Source of the DNA: Sulfurimonas sp.
GTDB taxonomy: Bacteria; Campylobacterota; Campylobacteria; Campylobacterales; Sulfurimonadaceae
NCBI GenBank assembly: GCA_026996295.1
Contig: JALWLL010000109.1
Coordinates: forward strand, 1-32,382
DNA: 32,382 bases
Direction: 5' to 3'
Shown here: piece after piece, positions 1 through 7,592 of the stretch
Layout of the letters: each line of letters opens with the position of its first letter
Numbering within the stretch: the stretch's first letter is position 1
The notes under the pieces: model-generated
Database searches by the model: none
What the model was told of the DNA's origin: nothing
Seen by the model: only the letters and a program-made list of their open reading frames with translations
Program-made: the position numbers and the translations under genes

Positions 1-2
1 AA

Positions 3-167
3 AAACTCATGATACTTAAAGAGAATAAGGCTGTTTACAGTTCTGCTCAAGAAGGCTGCAAAAAACTTGCAGGTGATTATGATAGAAAAAATTTGGCAAA
101 CAATATGCTCGATATTATTTTGGAAATCACACAAAATGATACAACGAAACTACAGATGAAGGATTGA
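3..167 (+). CDS. C-terminal end of a probable glycosyltransferase (5' end outside window)
   Basis: An open frame enters from the left edge and ends at the TGA at 165-167, leaving about 54 residues. The last stretch, with AGDYDRKNLANNML, resembles the C-terminal helix of GT-B (group 1/4) glycosyltransferases, where a line such as 'fd.e.la..m..il' follows the nucleotide-sugar site. No catalytic region is visible, so the family is inferred from this tail and from the polysaccharide genes that follow. The stop lies one base before the ATG of the next gene, which suggests co-transcription and translational coupling. Confidence 0.45.
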   Translation, partial: KLMILKENKAVYSSAQEGCKKLAGDYDRKNLANNMLDIILEITQNDTTKLQMKD

Positions 168-168
168 G

Positions 169-1539
169 ATGACCACAGAAGAATTACTACATCAATACCG
201 TTCAGTTTACTATAGTTTTCCCCAGTCATTGAAAACATTTTTAGGAACTCTTTACGGAAGCATCCCACTATCTGTAAGGTTTGGAAAACATTATGATATT
301 CATACAAAAGTTATTCATAAGTTTGAAAACTCAAGCGAACAGTTTAAATTAGATTTTATGTACAATAAAACACTTGAAACACTTTTATTTGCTGAAAAAA
401 ACATACCTTACTATAAAAATATTTTTAATGCTTATGGTGTATCATCAGATTCATATAAATCTTTGGATGATATCAAGCTTTTTCCGGTACTTACAAAAAA
501 TGATATTAAAAAAAATATTGATAATATATATACCGATAAATTTGAAAGAGCCGTCTCTTACTACTCCGGTGGCTCACTTTCAACACCAACAAAGTATTTT
601 TTACCAAATTCGAGCAGAGCTAAAGAAAAGGCGTATAATAATTATATCTTTTCAAAGATAGGATATAAGTACAGAGATAGAACTCTTTTGCTTAAGGGAA
701 GGGATGTTGCGGATCTTGAAAAAAATATCTTTTGGGAGTATGAGCCGATAGATAATTATTTTCTACTATCAAATAATTATCTAAGCTCATGTAAGTTTCC
801 ATTGATGTATCAAAAAGCACAAGAGTTTAAGCCCAAGTATATTTTTGGATATCCAAGTGCAGTTCTTAGCTTTATAAAACAATTAAAATTCAATAATTTA
901 CAGAAATTAGATATCCAGGGGATTATACTTGCTTCAGAGACAGTCTATCCTGATGAATTGCAGATGATGCAAGAATACTTTGAAGTAGATGTTTTAACAC
1001 ACTATGGGCATACAGAGCGTAATGCCATAGCCTATAGAATAAATAATAAAAAATATGATTTTTTAAACTCTTATGGTTTAGTAAGAGTAAATGATTATGA
1101 ACTAATCACAACAACTTTTGATAATTTTGTTATGCCATTTATAAATTATAAGTCGGGTGACAGTGTATCTGGAGATGCCGTTTACTATGATAACACAGAC
1201 ATACTTAGCAGAGTTGATAATATAGAGGGTAGAACACAGGACTTTTTAGTGACGGAAGATGAAAGGTTGATCTCGATTACTACGATGTGTGGTGGGCAAC
1301 ATTTATTACTGGAAAGTACAGATGTCATACAATACATACAAAATGAAAAAGGACAGGTTACTGTACTGGTGGAAGGACAAAATGTTAATAAGAAAAAAGT
1401 TAAAGAGGGGATGCAGAAGCTTGTGAAAAATGGTATCGATTTCCATATTAAAACAGTTGAGAAGATTGAAAAAACACATAGAGGAAAACGTGTAATCTGT
1501 AAACAATCTCTCGATATAGAAAAGATAAGGACAAAATAA
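169..1539 (+). CDS. CapK/PaaK-like adenylate-forming enzyme of polysaccharide biosynthesis
   Basis: This 456-residue protein belongs to the phenylacetate-CoA ligase/CapK group of adenylate-forming enzymes, which are common in capsule and O-antigen clusters. Residues 131-142 (YYSGGSLSTPTK) occupy the place of the Ser/Gly-rich phosphate loop, and YGHTE at 279-283 corresponds to the YGxTE adenylate motif; ASETVY just before it also fits. The C-terminal ~100 residues form a small domain, as expected. The ATG lies one base after the upstream stop, and the gene overlaps the next one by a single base (TAATG). The true substrate is unknown; CapK-type proteins are presumed to activate a small acid for transfer to sugars. 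The family is fairly certain, the role is inference. Confidence 0.75.
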   Translation: MTTEELLHQYRSVYYSFPQSLKTFLGTLYGSIPLSVRFGKHYDIHTKVIHKFENSSEQFKLDFMYNKTLETLLFAEKNIPYYKNIFNAYGVSSDSYKSLDDIKLFPVLTKNDIKKNIDNIYTDKFERAVSYYSGGSLSTPTKYFLPNSSRAKEKAYNNYIFSKIGYKYRDRTLLLKGRDVADLEKNIFWEYEPIDNYFLLSNNYLSSCKFPLMYQKAQEFKPKYIFGYPSAVLSFIKQLKFNNLQKLDIQGIILASETVYPDELQMMQEYFEVDVLTHYGHTERNAIAYRINNKKYDFLNSYGLVRVNDYELITTTFDNFVMPFINYKSGDSVSGDAVYYDNTDILSRVDNIEGRTQDFLVTEDERLISITTMCGGQHLLLESTDVIQYIQNEKGQVTVLVEGQNVNKKKVKEGMQKLVKNGIDFHIKTVEKIEKTHRGKRVICKQSLDIEKIRTK

Positions 1540-1949
1540 TGATATCAAGAATAATAGTAAGGCTTCTTGGTGGCATATGGAAGGTAAAGCTTACATCGCA
1601 AAACAGTACGTTGTATAAAGCTATGTACAATTACTATCAATTTCAGCATGGTAGTTCTATTTCAGTAGATGCAGAATTTGCAAATGAACCAACTTTCCCT
1701 AGAGGGATGAAGCAAATTGTTATCGGAAAGGGTGTTAAGATTGGTGAAAACTGTATTATATATCACCAAGTAACAATTGATGGGGAACTGCTTCCAAATA
1801 AATCTTCAAAGGTTCAACCGATTATTGGGAATAATTGTTATATTTACCCTGGTGCAAAAATAATTGGAAGTGTAGTGATTGGAGATAATGTAATAATATC
1901 TCCAAATGCAGTCGTCATGCAAGATATTCCGAGTAATACGAGTGTATAA
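1539..1949 (+). CDS. Serine acetyltransferase-like left-handed beta-helix (hexapeptide) transferase, short
   Basis: The 136-residue product has the hexapeptide repeats of acyltransferases (IGKGVKIGENCIIYH, IIGNNCYIYPGAKIIG, VIGDNVIISPNAVV), with the active-site His in IIYHQVTI, most like the C-terminal half of serine acetyltransferase (CysE) homologues found in sugar clusters. The likely role is O-acetylation of a glycan or sugar intermediate. The chain stops right after DIPSNTSV, where relatives usually continue with a segment like 'vvGnPAkii' and a final helix, so it looks C-terminally clipped. It overlaps the downstream gene. The start ATG shares one base with the previous stop. Confidence 0.7.
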   Translation: MISRIIVRLLGGIWKVKLTSQNSTLYKAMYNYYQFQHGSSISVDAEFANEPTFPRGMKQIVIGKGVKIGENCIIYHQVTIDGELLPNKSSKVQPIIGNNCYIYPGAKIIGSVVIGDNVIISPNAVVMQDIPSNTSV

Positions 1950-2619
1950 AGTATTTTTTGTTTTTATATTTATTGTAATTATCGGTATATATCTCTTTTT
2001 AAACTTAGGAAAGTTTATTGATGTTTCTAAAGAGCCTGTTAAATCAGATATCATTGTCTCCCTTGGTGGTGATTATTCAGGGTGTAGAATAAGAGAAGCG
2101 TTACATCTTTATAAACAAGGTTTCTCAATATCAGGAAAGTTTATGTACACAAGTAGAGACAGTGTGAGTAGTTCTATTGATAAAAGTGAAAGCAGAAAGC
2201 AATATCTACTCAACAACGAAGTTCGCGCAAAAGATATAGTACATGTTCGTAAAGAGATGGTTTTTAATACCATGGAGGAGGTTCTTTTTATAAAAAAATA
2301 TATGCTTTTTCATAATTATAAAAGTGTGCTGATTGTAAGTCATCCACAGCATTCAAGGCGTATTCAAACATTTGCAAAGTATATTGCGGACTATAAAAAA
2401 TACGGGCTTGATTTACATATAGCATCATGTCATCCTCGATGGTGGAATGCGGCTAAATATTATGAAAATGAAACGTCGTTTAAAGTGACAATTCAAGAAT
2501 TTTTGAAATTGGTCTATAATTTACTTAAGTACAATCCTCTGATGATTCAGTACACGAACTATTATAAAAGTGATAAAGAAAAGCTATGGGATGATGAAAT
2601 ACGAAATAAAATAAATTGA
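1942..2619 (+). CDS. Membrane-anchored DUF218 (YdcF/SanA/ElyC-like) protein
   Basis: The protein of about 225 residues starts with one hydrophobic segment (VFFVFIFIVIIGIYLFLNLG) followed by a DUF218 domain: SDIIVSLGGD, then RIREALHLYKQGF, and near the end VLIVSHPQHSRRIQTF. This family includes E. coli SanA, YdcF and ElyC, linked to envelope barrier function and lipid-carrier metabolism; the exact reaction is unknown. I chose GTG at 1942, which overlaps the acetyltransferase stop by 8 bases and starts just before the membrane segment. An ATG at 1906 is also in frame (237 residues) but gives a longer overlap. No strong ribosome-binding site separates the two. It closes the polysaccharide cluster. 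Confidence 0.6.
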   Translation: MYKVFFVFIFIVIIGIYLFLNLGKFIDVSKEPVKSDIIVSLGGDYSGCRIREALHLYKQGFSISGKFMYTSRDSVSSSIDKSESRKQYLLNNEVRAKDIVHVRKEMVFNTMEEVLFIKKYMLFHNYKSVLIVSHPQHSRRIQTFAKYIADYKKYGLDLHIASCHPRWWNAAKYYENETSFKVTIQEFLKLVYNLLKYNPLMIQYTNYYKSDKEKLWDDEIRNKIN

Positions 2620-2690
2620 TTCAAATTGTATTATTTTAATGAAAGGTGTAGTAAAATTTTCAAAACAAAGTTTCACATAAAAGAGAAAAC

Positions 2691-3701
2691 ATGAACATAC
2701 TCGTTACAGGTGCAGCAGGTTATATCGGCTCACACGTTGTTAAACAGCTTATTGAAGAGACGGATCACAGTATCTTTGTGATTGATAACCTCTCAACCGG
2801 ACATCAAAAAACAATAGATAAGCTCAATGATATCTTTCAACAAACAAGAGATGGAGAAATCACCTTTTACAGAGAAGATTTGAAAAATTTTGAAGTGATA
2901 GAAAAGATTTTTAAAAATAACTCTTTTGATGCAGTGATCCATTTTGCAGCGAGCATTGTGGTTCCTGAGTCTGTTGAGAATCCTTTGAAATACTATATGA
3001 ACAATACAGTAAATACTACACACCTAATAAAGCTTTGTAATGATTATAATGTTAAACATTTTATATTTTCATCTACAGCTGCGGTATATGGTGAACCCAT
3101 AGAGTCTCAGGTAACAGAAGAAACACAGACAGAGCCTATAAACCCGTATGGAAGAACAAAACTTATGAGTGAAATGGTTTTAAAAGATGCAAGCTGTGCA
3201 AATGATGCTTTTTCCCATGTTATATTGCGCTATTTTAACGTTGCGGGTGCCGATATACATAACCGCATAGGGCAAAGTTTTCCAAACGCTACGCACCTCA
3301 TAAAAGTGTCAGCTCAAACTGCCATTGGTACTCGTGAGAAGATGATGATATTTGGAGAAGATTATAATACTCCGGATGGAACATGCATACGAGATTATAT
3401 CCATGTTGATGATCTTGCATCTGCACACTTAAAAGCATTAGCGTATCTTGAGCAAGGAAATAAATCTAATGTGTTTAATGTAGGTTATGGACATGGATTT
3501 AGCGTTAAAGAGGTTATAGCTACTATGAAAAAAGTCAGTGGAGTTGATTTTAGGGTGGATAGCGCACCAAAACGTGCAGGTGATCCCGCGGTATTGATCT
3601 CAAATAATGAAAAAGTAAAACAAGTGCTTTCTTGGAAGCCAAAGCATGATGACTTGGATGTCATATGTATGACAGCATTGGCATGGGAAAAAACAATATA
3701 A
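2691..3701 (+). CDS. galE: UDP-glucose 4-epimerase (GalE-like)
   Basis: At 336 residues this is a full-length extended short-chain dehydrogenase. The N-terminal NAD-binding motif GAAGYIG is at 7-13; the catalytic set is Ser128 in FSSTAAVYGEP plus Tyr153 and Lys157 in NPYGRTK. RYFNVAGA and the downstream C-terminal substrate domain match GalE. It would interconvert UDP-glucose and UDP-galactose (or the N-acetyl forms) in the cytoplasm, supplying the surface-glycan genes before it. A gap of about 70 bases separates it from the DUF218 gene, with a possible -10 (TAAAAT at 2652-2657) and an AGAG-type ribosome-binding site, so it may have its own promoter. C4 versus C2'-N-acetyl specificity cannot be read from the sequence. 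Confidence 0.88.
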   Translation: MNILVTGAAGYIGSHVVKQLIEETDHSIFVIDNLSTGHQKTIDKLNDIFQQTRDGEITFYREDLKNFEVIEKIFKNNSFDAVIHFAASIVVPESVENPLKYYMNNTVNTTHLIKLCNDYNVKHFIFSSTAAVYGEPIESQVTEETQTEPINPYGRTKLMSEMVLKDASCANDAFSHVILRYFNVAGADIHNRIGQSFPNATHLIKVSAQTAIGTREKMMIFGEDYNTPDGTCIRDYIHVDDLASAHLKALAYLEQGNKSNVFNVGYGHGFSVKEVIATMKKVSGVDFRVDSAPKRAGDPAVLISNNEKVKQVLSWKPKHDDLDVICMTALAWEKTI

Positions 3702-3715
3702 GAAGATAAATCTTC
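3702..3715 (+). terminator. Weak hairpin after galE
   Basis: Immediately after the galE stop, GAAGA (3702-3706) and TCTTC (3711-3715) can pair around a TAAA loop, followed by GTTTA. The stem is short and AT-rich with no clear T-run, so it is at best a weak terminator between galE and pal. Confidence 0.25.
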
Positions 3716-3738
3716 GTTTACACAATTTAGTAATTTTT

Positions 3739-3747
3739 TGATATAAT
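3739..3747 (+). promoter_or_regulatory. Extended -10 promoter of pal
   Basis: TGATATAAT is an exact extended -10 element (TGnTATAAT), 32 bases before the pal ATG and followed by an AAGG ribosome-binding site at 3767-3770. The T-rich run before it is typical of Campylobacterota sigma-70 promoters, which lack a clear -35. Confidence 0.7.
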
Positions 3748-3779
3748 GCAGAATAATTTTAAGTTTAAGGTAATTACAT

Positions 3780-4349
3780 ATGAAAAGTATCATTCTTTCT
3801 AGTGTCGTAACAGCATTGTTAGTTTTTAGTGGATGTAGCTCAAAAGAGCCAACGGTTGTTGATGAGCCGGCTCAAGAGCCTGTAAAGCAAGAACAAGCGC
3901 AAGAGGTTGAGGCTGTTGAAACTGAAACAGTTGCTGAAGACAGTTCTTCTGTAGTCGATGAAAATGCAATGGCATCTTCTGACAGCAATGAAGTAAGCAT
4001 AGCAAGTTTGGAAGAAGATCTTTCAACTGTATATTTTGATTTTGACAAATTTGTTATCCGTGCAGATATGCAAGATAGAGTAACAGCAGATGCTAAAGTT
4101 GCAAATGGTCCGGCAAAAAGTTTTAAAGTAAAACTTGAAGGTAATTGTGATGAGTGGGGGAGTGATGAGTACAACTTCGCACTTGGGCTAAAAAGAGCAA
4201 ATAGTGTGAAAAATGCTTTAGTGGCTGAAGGTGTTGATGCTTCTCGTATTACCATGGTGAGCTATGGTGAGAGCAATCCGGTTTGTACTGATAAAACTCA
4301 AGAGTGTTGGGCGAAAAATCGTCGCGTAGATTTTAAGCTTCTTCCATAA
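3780..4349 (+). CDS. pal: Peptidoglycan-associated lipoprotein Pal
   Basis: The 189-residue protein has a lipoprotein signal peptide with FSGC at 16-19 (Cys19 as the lipidated residue), an acidic Glu/Val/Ala-rich linker to about residue 80, and an OmpA-like domain (YFDFDKFVIRADMQ, then GNCDEWGSDEYNFALGLKRA and NRRVDFKLLP). GNCDEWG replaces the GHADERG of E. coli Pal, as I recall for Campylobacterota. It anchors the outer membrane to peptidoglycan by binding diaminopimelate and works with the Tol complex during division. cpoB follows 6 bases later, but tolB, normally just upstream, is absent: galE is there instead. A promoter with an extended -10 lies directly upstream. Confidence 0.93.
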   Translation: MKSIILSSVVTALLVFSGCSSKEPTVVDEPAQEPVKQEQAQEVEAVETETVAEDSSSVVDENAMASSDSNEVSIASLEEDLSTVYFDFDKFVIRADMQDRVTADAKVANGPAKSFKVKLEGNCDEWGSDEYNFALGLKRANSVKNALVAEGVDASRITMVSYGESNPVCTDKTQECWAKNRRVDFKLLP

Positions 4350-4355
4350 TTCTTT

Positions 4356-5315
4356 ATGAAACGCAGTTTTTCAGTTGTAGTATGTACAGCTCTTCTGCCT
4401 CTTACACTATGTAGCAGCGAACCTTCTGCGTTCGGTGCCGGTGACTTAAGCAATCCTCAGCCGTATGGTTTAACTTCAAATGAAGAAGTTCTTCTTGAAA
4501 CAAAAAAAGATCTTCACAAAATTGCCGTTAAGAGTAATAACCAGGCAAATAAAGTTGAATCTTTAAGAGAGCGGATTGATGGCTTGCAGAGCATAGTTGA
4601 AAGTCTGGGTAGAAAATCGCATGAAACTAAAGTTGAAATAAACAAACTCATAGAAAAAAATACTCAAGAGCTTCAAACAAGAGATGAGTATGAAAAACGA
4701 CTCAGTGAAATAACACAACAAAACAGTGAACTTTCTCAAAAAAATGCAGCAAGTATTGAAAAGATCAAGTTGATTATCACTGAAATGTCAAGTGTTGTTG
4801 ATAATATCAATGCAACATATGTGACAAAAGATGAGTATAATGCTTTGGTTAAGGATGTGAATGATTTTAAAGATTTAGTTGCAAAAGAGTTGAAAAAATT
4901 TGCATCTTCTGGAAGCACATCTGCTGCAAACAAATCTTTTAAAAATATGCCTCTTGGTGATATAGCAACAAAGGCAAGACGCTACTATGATAAAAAGCTT
5001 TATACCAAAGCGATAGAGTATTATAATTATCTCATCGAGAAAAAATACAAACCTGCACGCGCTCACTATATGATAGGAGAGATGAACTACTACAGAAAAA
5101 ATTATGCTGATGCGATAGCATACTTCAAAAAAAGTGCATCTCTTTACTCTAAAGCATCTTATATGCCGGTATTGATGTTGCATACGGCAAGAGCGATGCA
5201 AAAAACGGGTGATAAAGCAAATGCACAGGCATTTTATAAGGGAATACTCGCTAAATATCCCGACACAAAATATGCAAAAGAGGCGCAAAAATATCTTGAC
5301 TTAATGAACAAGTAG
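4356..5315 (+). CDS. cpoB: Tol-Pal cell-division coordinator CpoB/YbgF-like TPR protein
   Basis: The 319-residue exported protein has a signal peptide (about 1-28), a long Lys/Glu/Gln-rich coiled coil (about 45-175), a short Ser-rich linker, and tetratricopeptide repeats over the last ~120 residues (KARRYYDKKLYTKAIEYY, AHYMIGEMNYYRKNYADAI, then AQAFYKGILAKYPDTKYAKE). This matches YbgF/CpoB, which in E. coli coordinates Tol-Pal with PBP1B in the periplasm. The start follows the pal stop by 6 bases and no ribosome-binding site is visible, so translation is probably coupled to pal. CSSE near the signal end is not a good lipobox because Leu precedes the Cys. The E. coli interactions are extrapolated. 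Confidence 0.85.
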   Translation: MKRSFSVVVCTALLPLTLCSSEPSAFGAGDLSNPQPYGLTSNEEVLLETKKDLHKIAVKSNNQANKVESLRERIDGLQSIVESLGRKSHETKVEINKLIEKNTQELQTRDEYEKRLSEITQQNSELSQKNAASIEKIKLIITEMSSVVDNINATYVTKDEYNALVKDVNDFKDLVAKELKKFASSGSTSAANKSFKNMPLGDIATKARRYYDKKLYTKAIEYYNYLIEKKYKPARAHYMIGEMNYYRKNYADAIAYFKKSASLYSKASYMPVLMLHTARAMQKTGDKANAQAFYKGILAKYPDTKYAKEAQKYLDLMNK

Positions 5316-5348
5316 CAAGAAATTTTTCAGCCATATCATAGATTGTTA

Positions 5349-5357
5349 TGATAAAAT
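5349..5357 (+). promoter_or_regulatory. Extended -10 promoter of the slyD-fabD group
   Basis: TGATAAAAT is an extended -10 element in the 70-base gap after cpoB, 28 bases before the slyD ATG. A good ribosome-binding site (AAAGG, 5373-5377) follows. It probably drives the tight group from slyD to the TtcA-like gene. Confidence 0.6.
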
Positions 5358-5385
5358 CCAAAAAAATTAAATAAAGGCTTAGTAA

Positions 5386-5904
5386 ATGGCAATAGAAACA
5401 AACCAAATAGTATCGATCGAGTATGAAGTTCGCGATGGTGACAAAGTAGTAGATAGCAATGTAGGTGGAGCTCCTCTCGTGTTTATGTTTGGGAAAGGTC
5501 AAATCATTCCAGGTTTGGAAAACGGCATATCAAACATGGCTATTGGTGAAAAGGGTGATGTTCTTGTGAAGGCTGAAGATGCGTATGGTGCTTATAATGC
5601 AGATGCAAAACAAGAGGTTCCAAAAGATCAGTTCGCCGGTATAGACCTAGAAGAGGGTATGACTCTGTATGGTCAAGGTGAAGATGGCGGTACTGTGCAG
5701 GTAACCGTAAAAGAGATCGGAGAAGAGAATGTTATCATCGATTTTAACCATCCTTTAGCCGGTAAAGATCTTATGTTTACAGTTACAATTAACAATATCA
5801 GAGATGCTTCCGCAGAGGAAGCTATGACTGGTATTCCTGCTGAAAATCAAAAAGATGATGAGTGTTGCGGTACTGGCGGTGGCAGCGGTTGTGGATGCCA
5901 TTAA
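5386..5904 (+). CDS. slyD: SlyD-like FKBP-type peptidyl-prolyl isomerase with Cys-rich metal-binding tail
   Basis: The 172-residue protein has the SlyD layout: an FKBP half (EYEVRDGDKVVDSN, GKGQIIPGLENGISNM), an inserted-in-flap chaperone domain (about 70-125), the return of FKBP with DFNHPLAGKDLMFTV, and a short tail rich in Cys and Gly (ECC, then GCGCH). It would catalyse prolyl isomerisation and act as a chaperone; in E. coli and Helicobacter, SlyD tails bind nickel and serve hydrogenase or urease maturation. Here the tail has five Cys and one His, so metal binding is likely, but the metal is unknown. The codons of the tail overlap the start of the next gene. It has its own promoter and AAAGG ribosome-binding site. 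Confidence 0.9.
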   Translation: MAIETNQIVSIEYEVRDGDKVVDSNVGGAPLVFMFGKGQIIPGLENGISNMAIGEKGDVLVKAEDAYGAYNADAKQEVPKDQFAGIDLEEGMTLYGQGEDGGTVQVTVKEIGEENVIIDFNHPLAGKDLMFTVTINNIRDASAEEAMTGIPAENQKDDECCGTGGGSGCGCH

Positions 5905-6643
5905 CTTTTTAACTGCTTCAGATGCTTCTCGTGAAGCGTTTAAAACAGCAACTCTTTTAAAAACACTCAGCGTTAACTCCCTCATAACCGGGGAGGTAGG
6001 TGTTGGTAAAAAGAGCCTTGCTCGTTATATACTTCCGGATGCACCTATCTTAGATGCATCTGAATTTGATGAAATCTTAACAACTCTTGAGAGTTCAAGA
6101 GAGATCATCATTGTCAATTTAGAAAATTCTCCCAATATTACAAGAATCATAGATATCATTAATGCTAGAAATGTCAGAGTTGTCGCAACTGCCAAAAGTT
6201 TGTTTTATAATGAGCACATAGATGAGGTTTTTAGTATAAAGTTTGATATACCACCTCTTGCACAAAGACCTGAAGATGTTGAAGCTCTTATGCAAGAGTT
6301 CGCCAATGAAGCTTCTGTACTCTTTGGAAGCAATGCAAAATTTAATATTGAAAATTTTAAACCGGATCTATCGGCCAATGCACAGTCACTCAAAAGACAG
6401 GTGATGATCAACTATCTTTTGCAGGATATAAATGATATAGAGCTCATGGATATTATTGAGAACTACTTGAGTGATAAAATAGGTTTCAATAATGATTATA
6501 GAAACTTTTTATATTTATATGAAGTGCCGCTTATCAGAAGTGGCTTGAATAAGTTTAAATCTCAACTGCAACTTGCAGATAAACTGGGACTAAACCGTAA
6601 TACATTAAGAAAAAAAATAGCAGACAATAAAAAATATTTATAA
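5891..6643 (+). CDS. Degenerate sigma-54-activator-like ATPase with Fis-type HTH
   Basis: I chose GTG at 5891 (250 residues), leaving a 14-base overlap with slyD; an in-frame ATG at 5855 would add 12 residues written over the SlyD tail. The Walker A loop GEVGVGKK (about 34-41) has the GExGxGKx form of bacterial enhancer-binding proteins, and IPPLAQRPEDVEAL matches their 'PLReRxeDI' segment. The C terminus, LGLNRNTLRKKI, is a Fis/NtrC helix-turn-helix. The GAFTGA loop that contacts sigma-54 is missing and the Walker B region (IIIVNLENSP) lacks the DE pair, so it is unlikely to activate sigma-54 normally. It is probably a DNA-binding regulator; the target is unknown. fabD follows after 9 bases. 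Confidence 0.7.
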   Translation: MDAINFLTASDASREAFKTATLLKTLSVNSLITGEVGVGKKSLARYILPDAPILDASEFDEILTTLESSREIIIVNLENSPNITRIIDIINARNVRVVATAKSLFYNEHIDEVFSIKFDIPPLAQRPEDVEALMQEFANEASVLFGSNAKFNIENFKPDLSANAQSLKRQVMINYLLQDINDIELMDIIENYLSDKIGFNNDYRNFLYLYEVPLIRSGLNKFKSQLQLADKLGLNRNTLRKKIADNKKYL

Positions 6644-6652
6644 AGGAATACA

Positions 6653-7591
6653 ATGTCAAAAAAAATAGCGATGATCTTTGCAGGTCAAGGTTCGCAAGCC
6701 GTTGGAATGGGAAAAGATTTTTATGAAAATTCAAAAGTTGCCCGTGAGATGTTCGCAAAAGCAGGGGAAAGAATAGGTGTGGATTTTAAAGAGCTTATCT
6801 TTGAAGAAAATGAGAAGTTATCTCAAACAGCTTATACCCAGCCCGCAATTTTATTGGTGCAGATGGTAGCCTATAGATTATTTGAAGATACACTTCCTAC
6901 AGATGCAGCCCTTTTTTTAGGACATTCTCTTGGTGAGTTCTCAGCCCTTTGTGCAAGTGGTGCAATTGATTATGTTGATGCAGTTGAGCTTGTTCATAAG
7001 CGTGGTGCATTGATGCAAGAAGCATGTGATACAATAGAAGCGGGAATGATGGCTATTGTAGGCTTGGATGATGCCGGTGTAGAGAAAATTTGTGCTGATG
7101 CACAGGCTGAGGGTAAAAAAGTATGGCCTGCAAACTATAACCAAGATGGACAGCTGGTTGTTGCAGGGATGAAAGCAGATCTTGCATCACTAGAGCAAAC
7201 CTTTAAAGATGCAGGAGCAAAAAGAGCACTTCTGCTCAATATGTCCGTAGCAAGTCACTGTGAACTGCTCTCACCCGCTCAAGAACCTTTGGCTCAAATC
7301 ATGCAAAAGGTGATCACCGATAATTTTTCGGCACCTGTTATCTCCAATGTCACTACAAAGCCATATCAAACAAAAGAGGAAGCAGTCGAGCTTCTCAAAG
7401 AGCAACTTGTGAAACCTGTAAAATATAAACAGTCCATAAAAGCAATAGCAGATGATGTTGATATCGCTATAGAGTTTGGAAACGGAGTGACTCTCAAAGG
7501 TTTAAACAGAAGAATAGCCAAAGATCTTAAAACACTTAATATTTCAGATATGAGCTCACTTGAGAAAGTTGTAGAGGAGTTAAGTAACTAA
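6653..7591 (+). CDS. fabD: Malonyl-CoA:ACP transacylase FabD
   Basis: The 312-residue cytoplasmic enzyme moves malonyl from CoA to acyl carrier protein, giving the chain-extender for fatty acid synthesis. GQGSQ is at 11-15, the nucleophile is Ser92 in GHSLGE (the same number as in E. coli), the malonate-binding Arg is in HKRGALMQEA, and the catalytic His is in SVASHCELLSPA. Length is normal. An AAAGGA ribosome-binding site lies upstream. The neighbouring amidase, nucleosidase and PP-loop genes follow at 1-8 base gaps or overlap, so it is transcribed with them although the pathways differ. Confidence 0.95.
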   Translation: MSKKIAMIFAGQGSQAVGMGKDFYENSKVAREMFAKAGERIGVDFKELIFEENEKLSQTAYTQPAILLVQMVAYRLFEDTLPTDAALFLGHSLGEFSALCASGAIDYVDAVELVHKRGALMQEACDTIEAGMMAIVGLDDAGVEKICADAQAEGKKVWPANYNQDGQLVVAGMKADLASLEQTFKDAGAKRALLLNMSVASHCELLSPAQEPLAQIMQKVITDNFSAPVISNVTTKPYQTKEEAVELLKEQLVKPVKYKQSIKAIADDVDIAIEFGNGVTLKGLNRRIAKDLKTLNISDMSSLEKVVEELSN

Positions 7592-7592
7592 G

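Noticed and set aside
3872-4255. Long - strand open frame across pal
   Set aside because: It mirrors the pal reading frame, has Ser/Ala-rich low-complexity translation and no ribosome-binding site; pal is certain.
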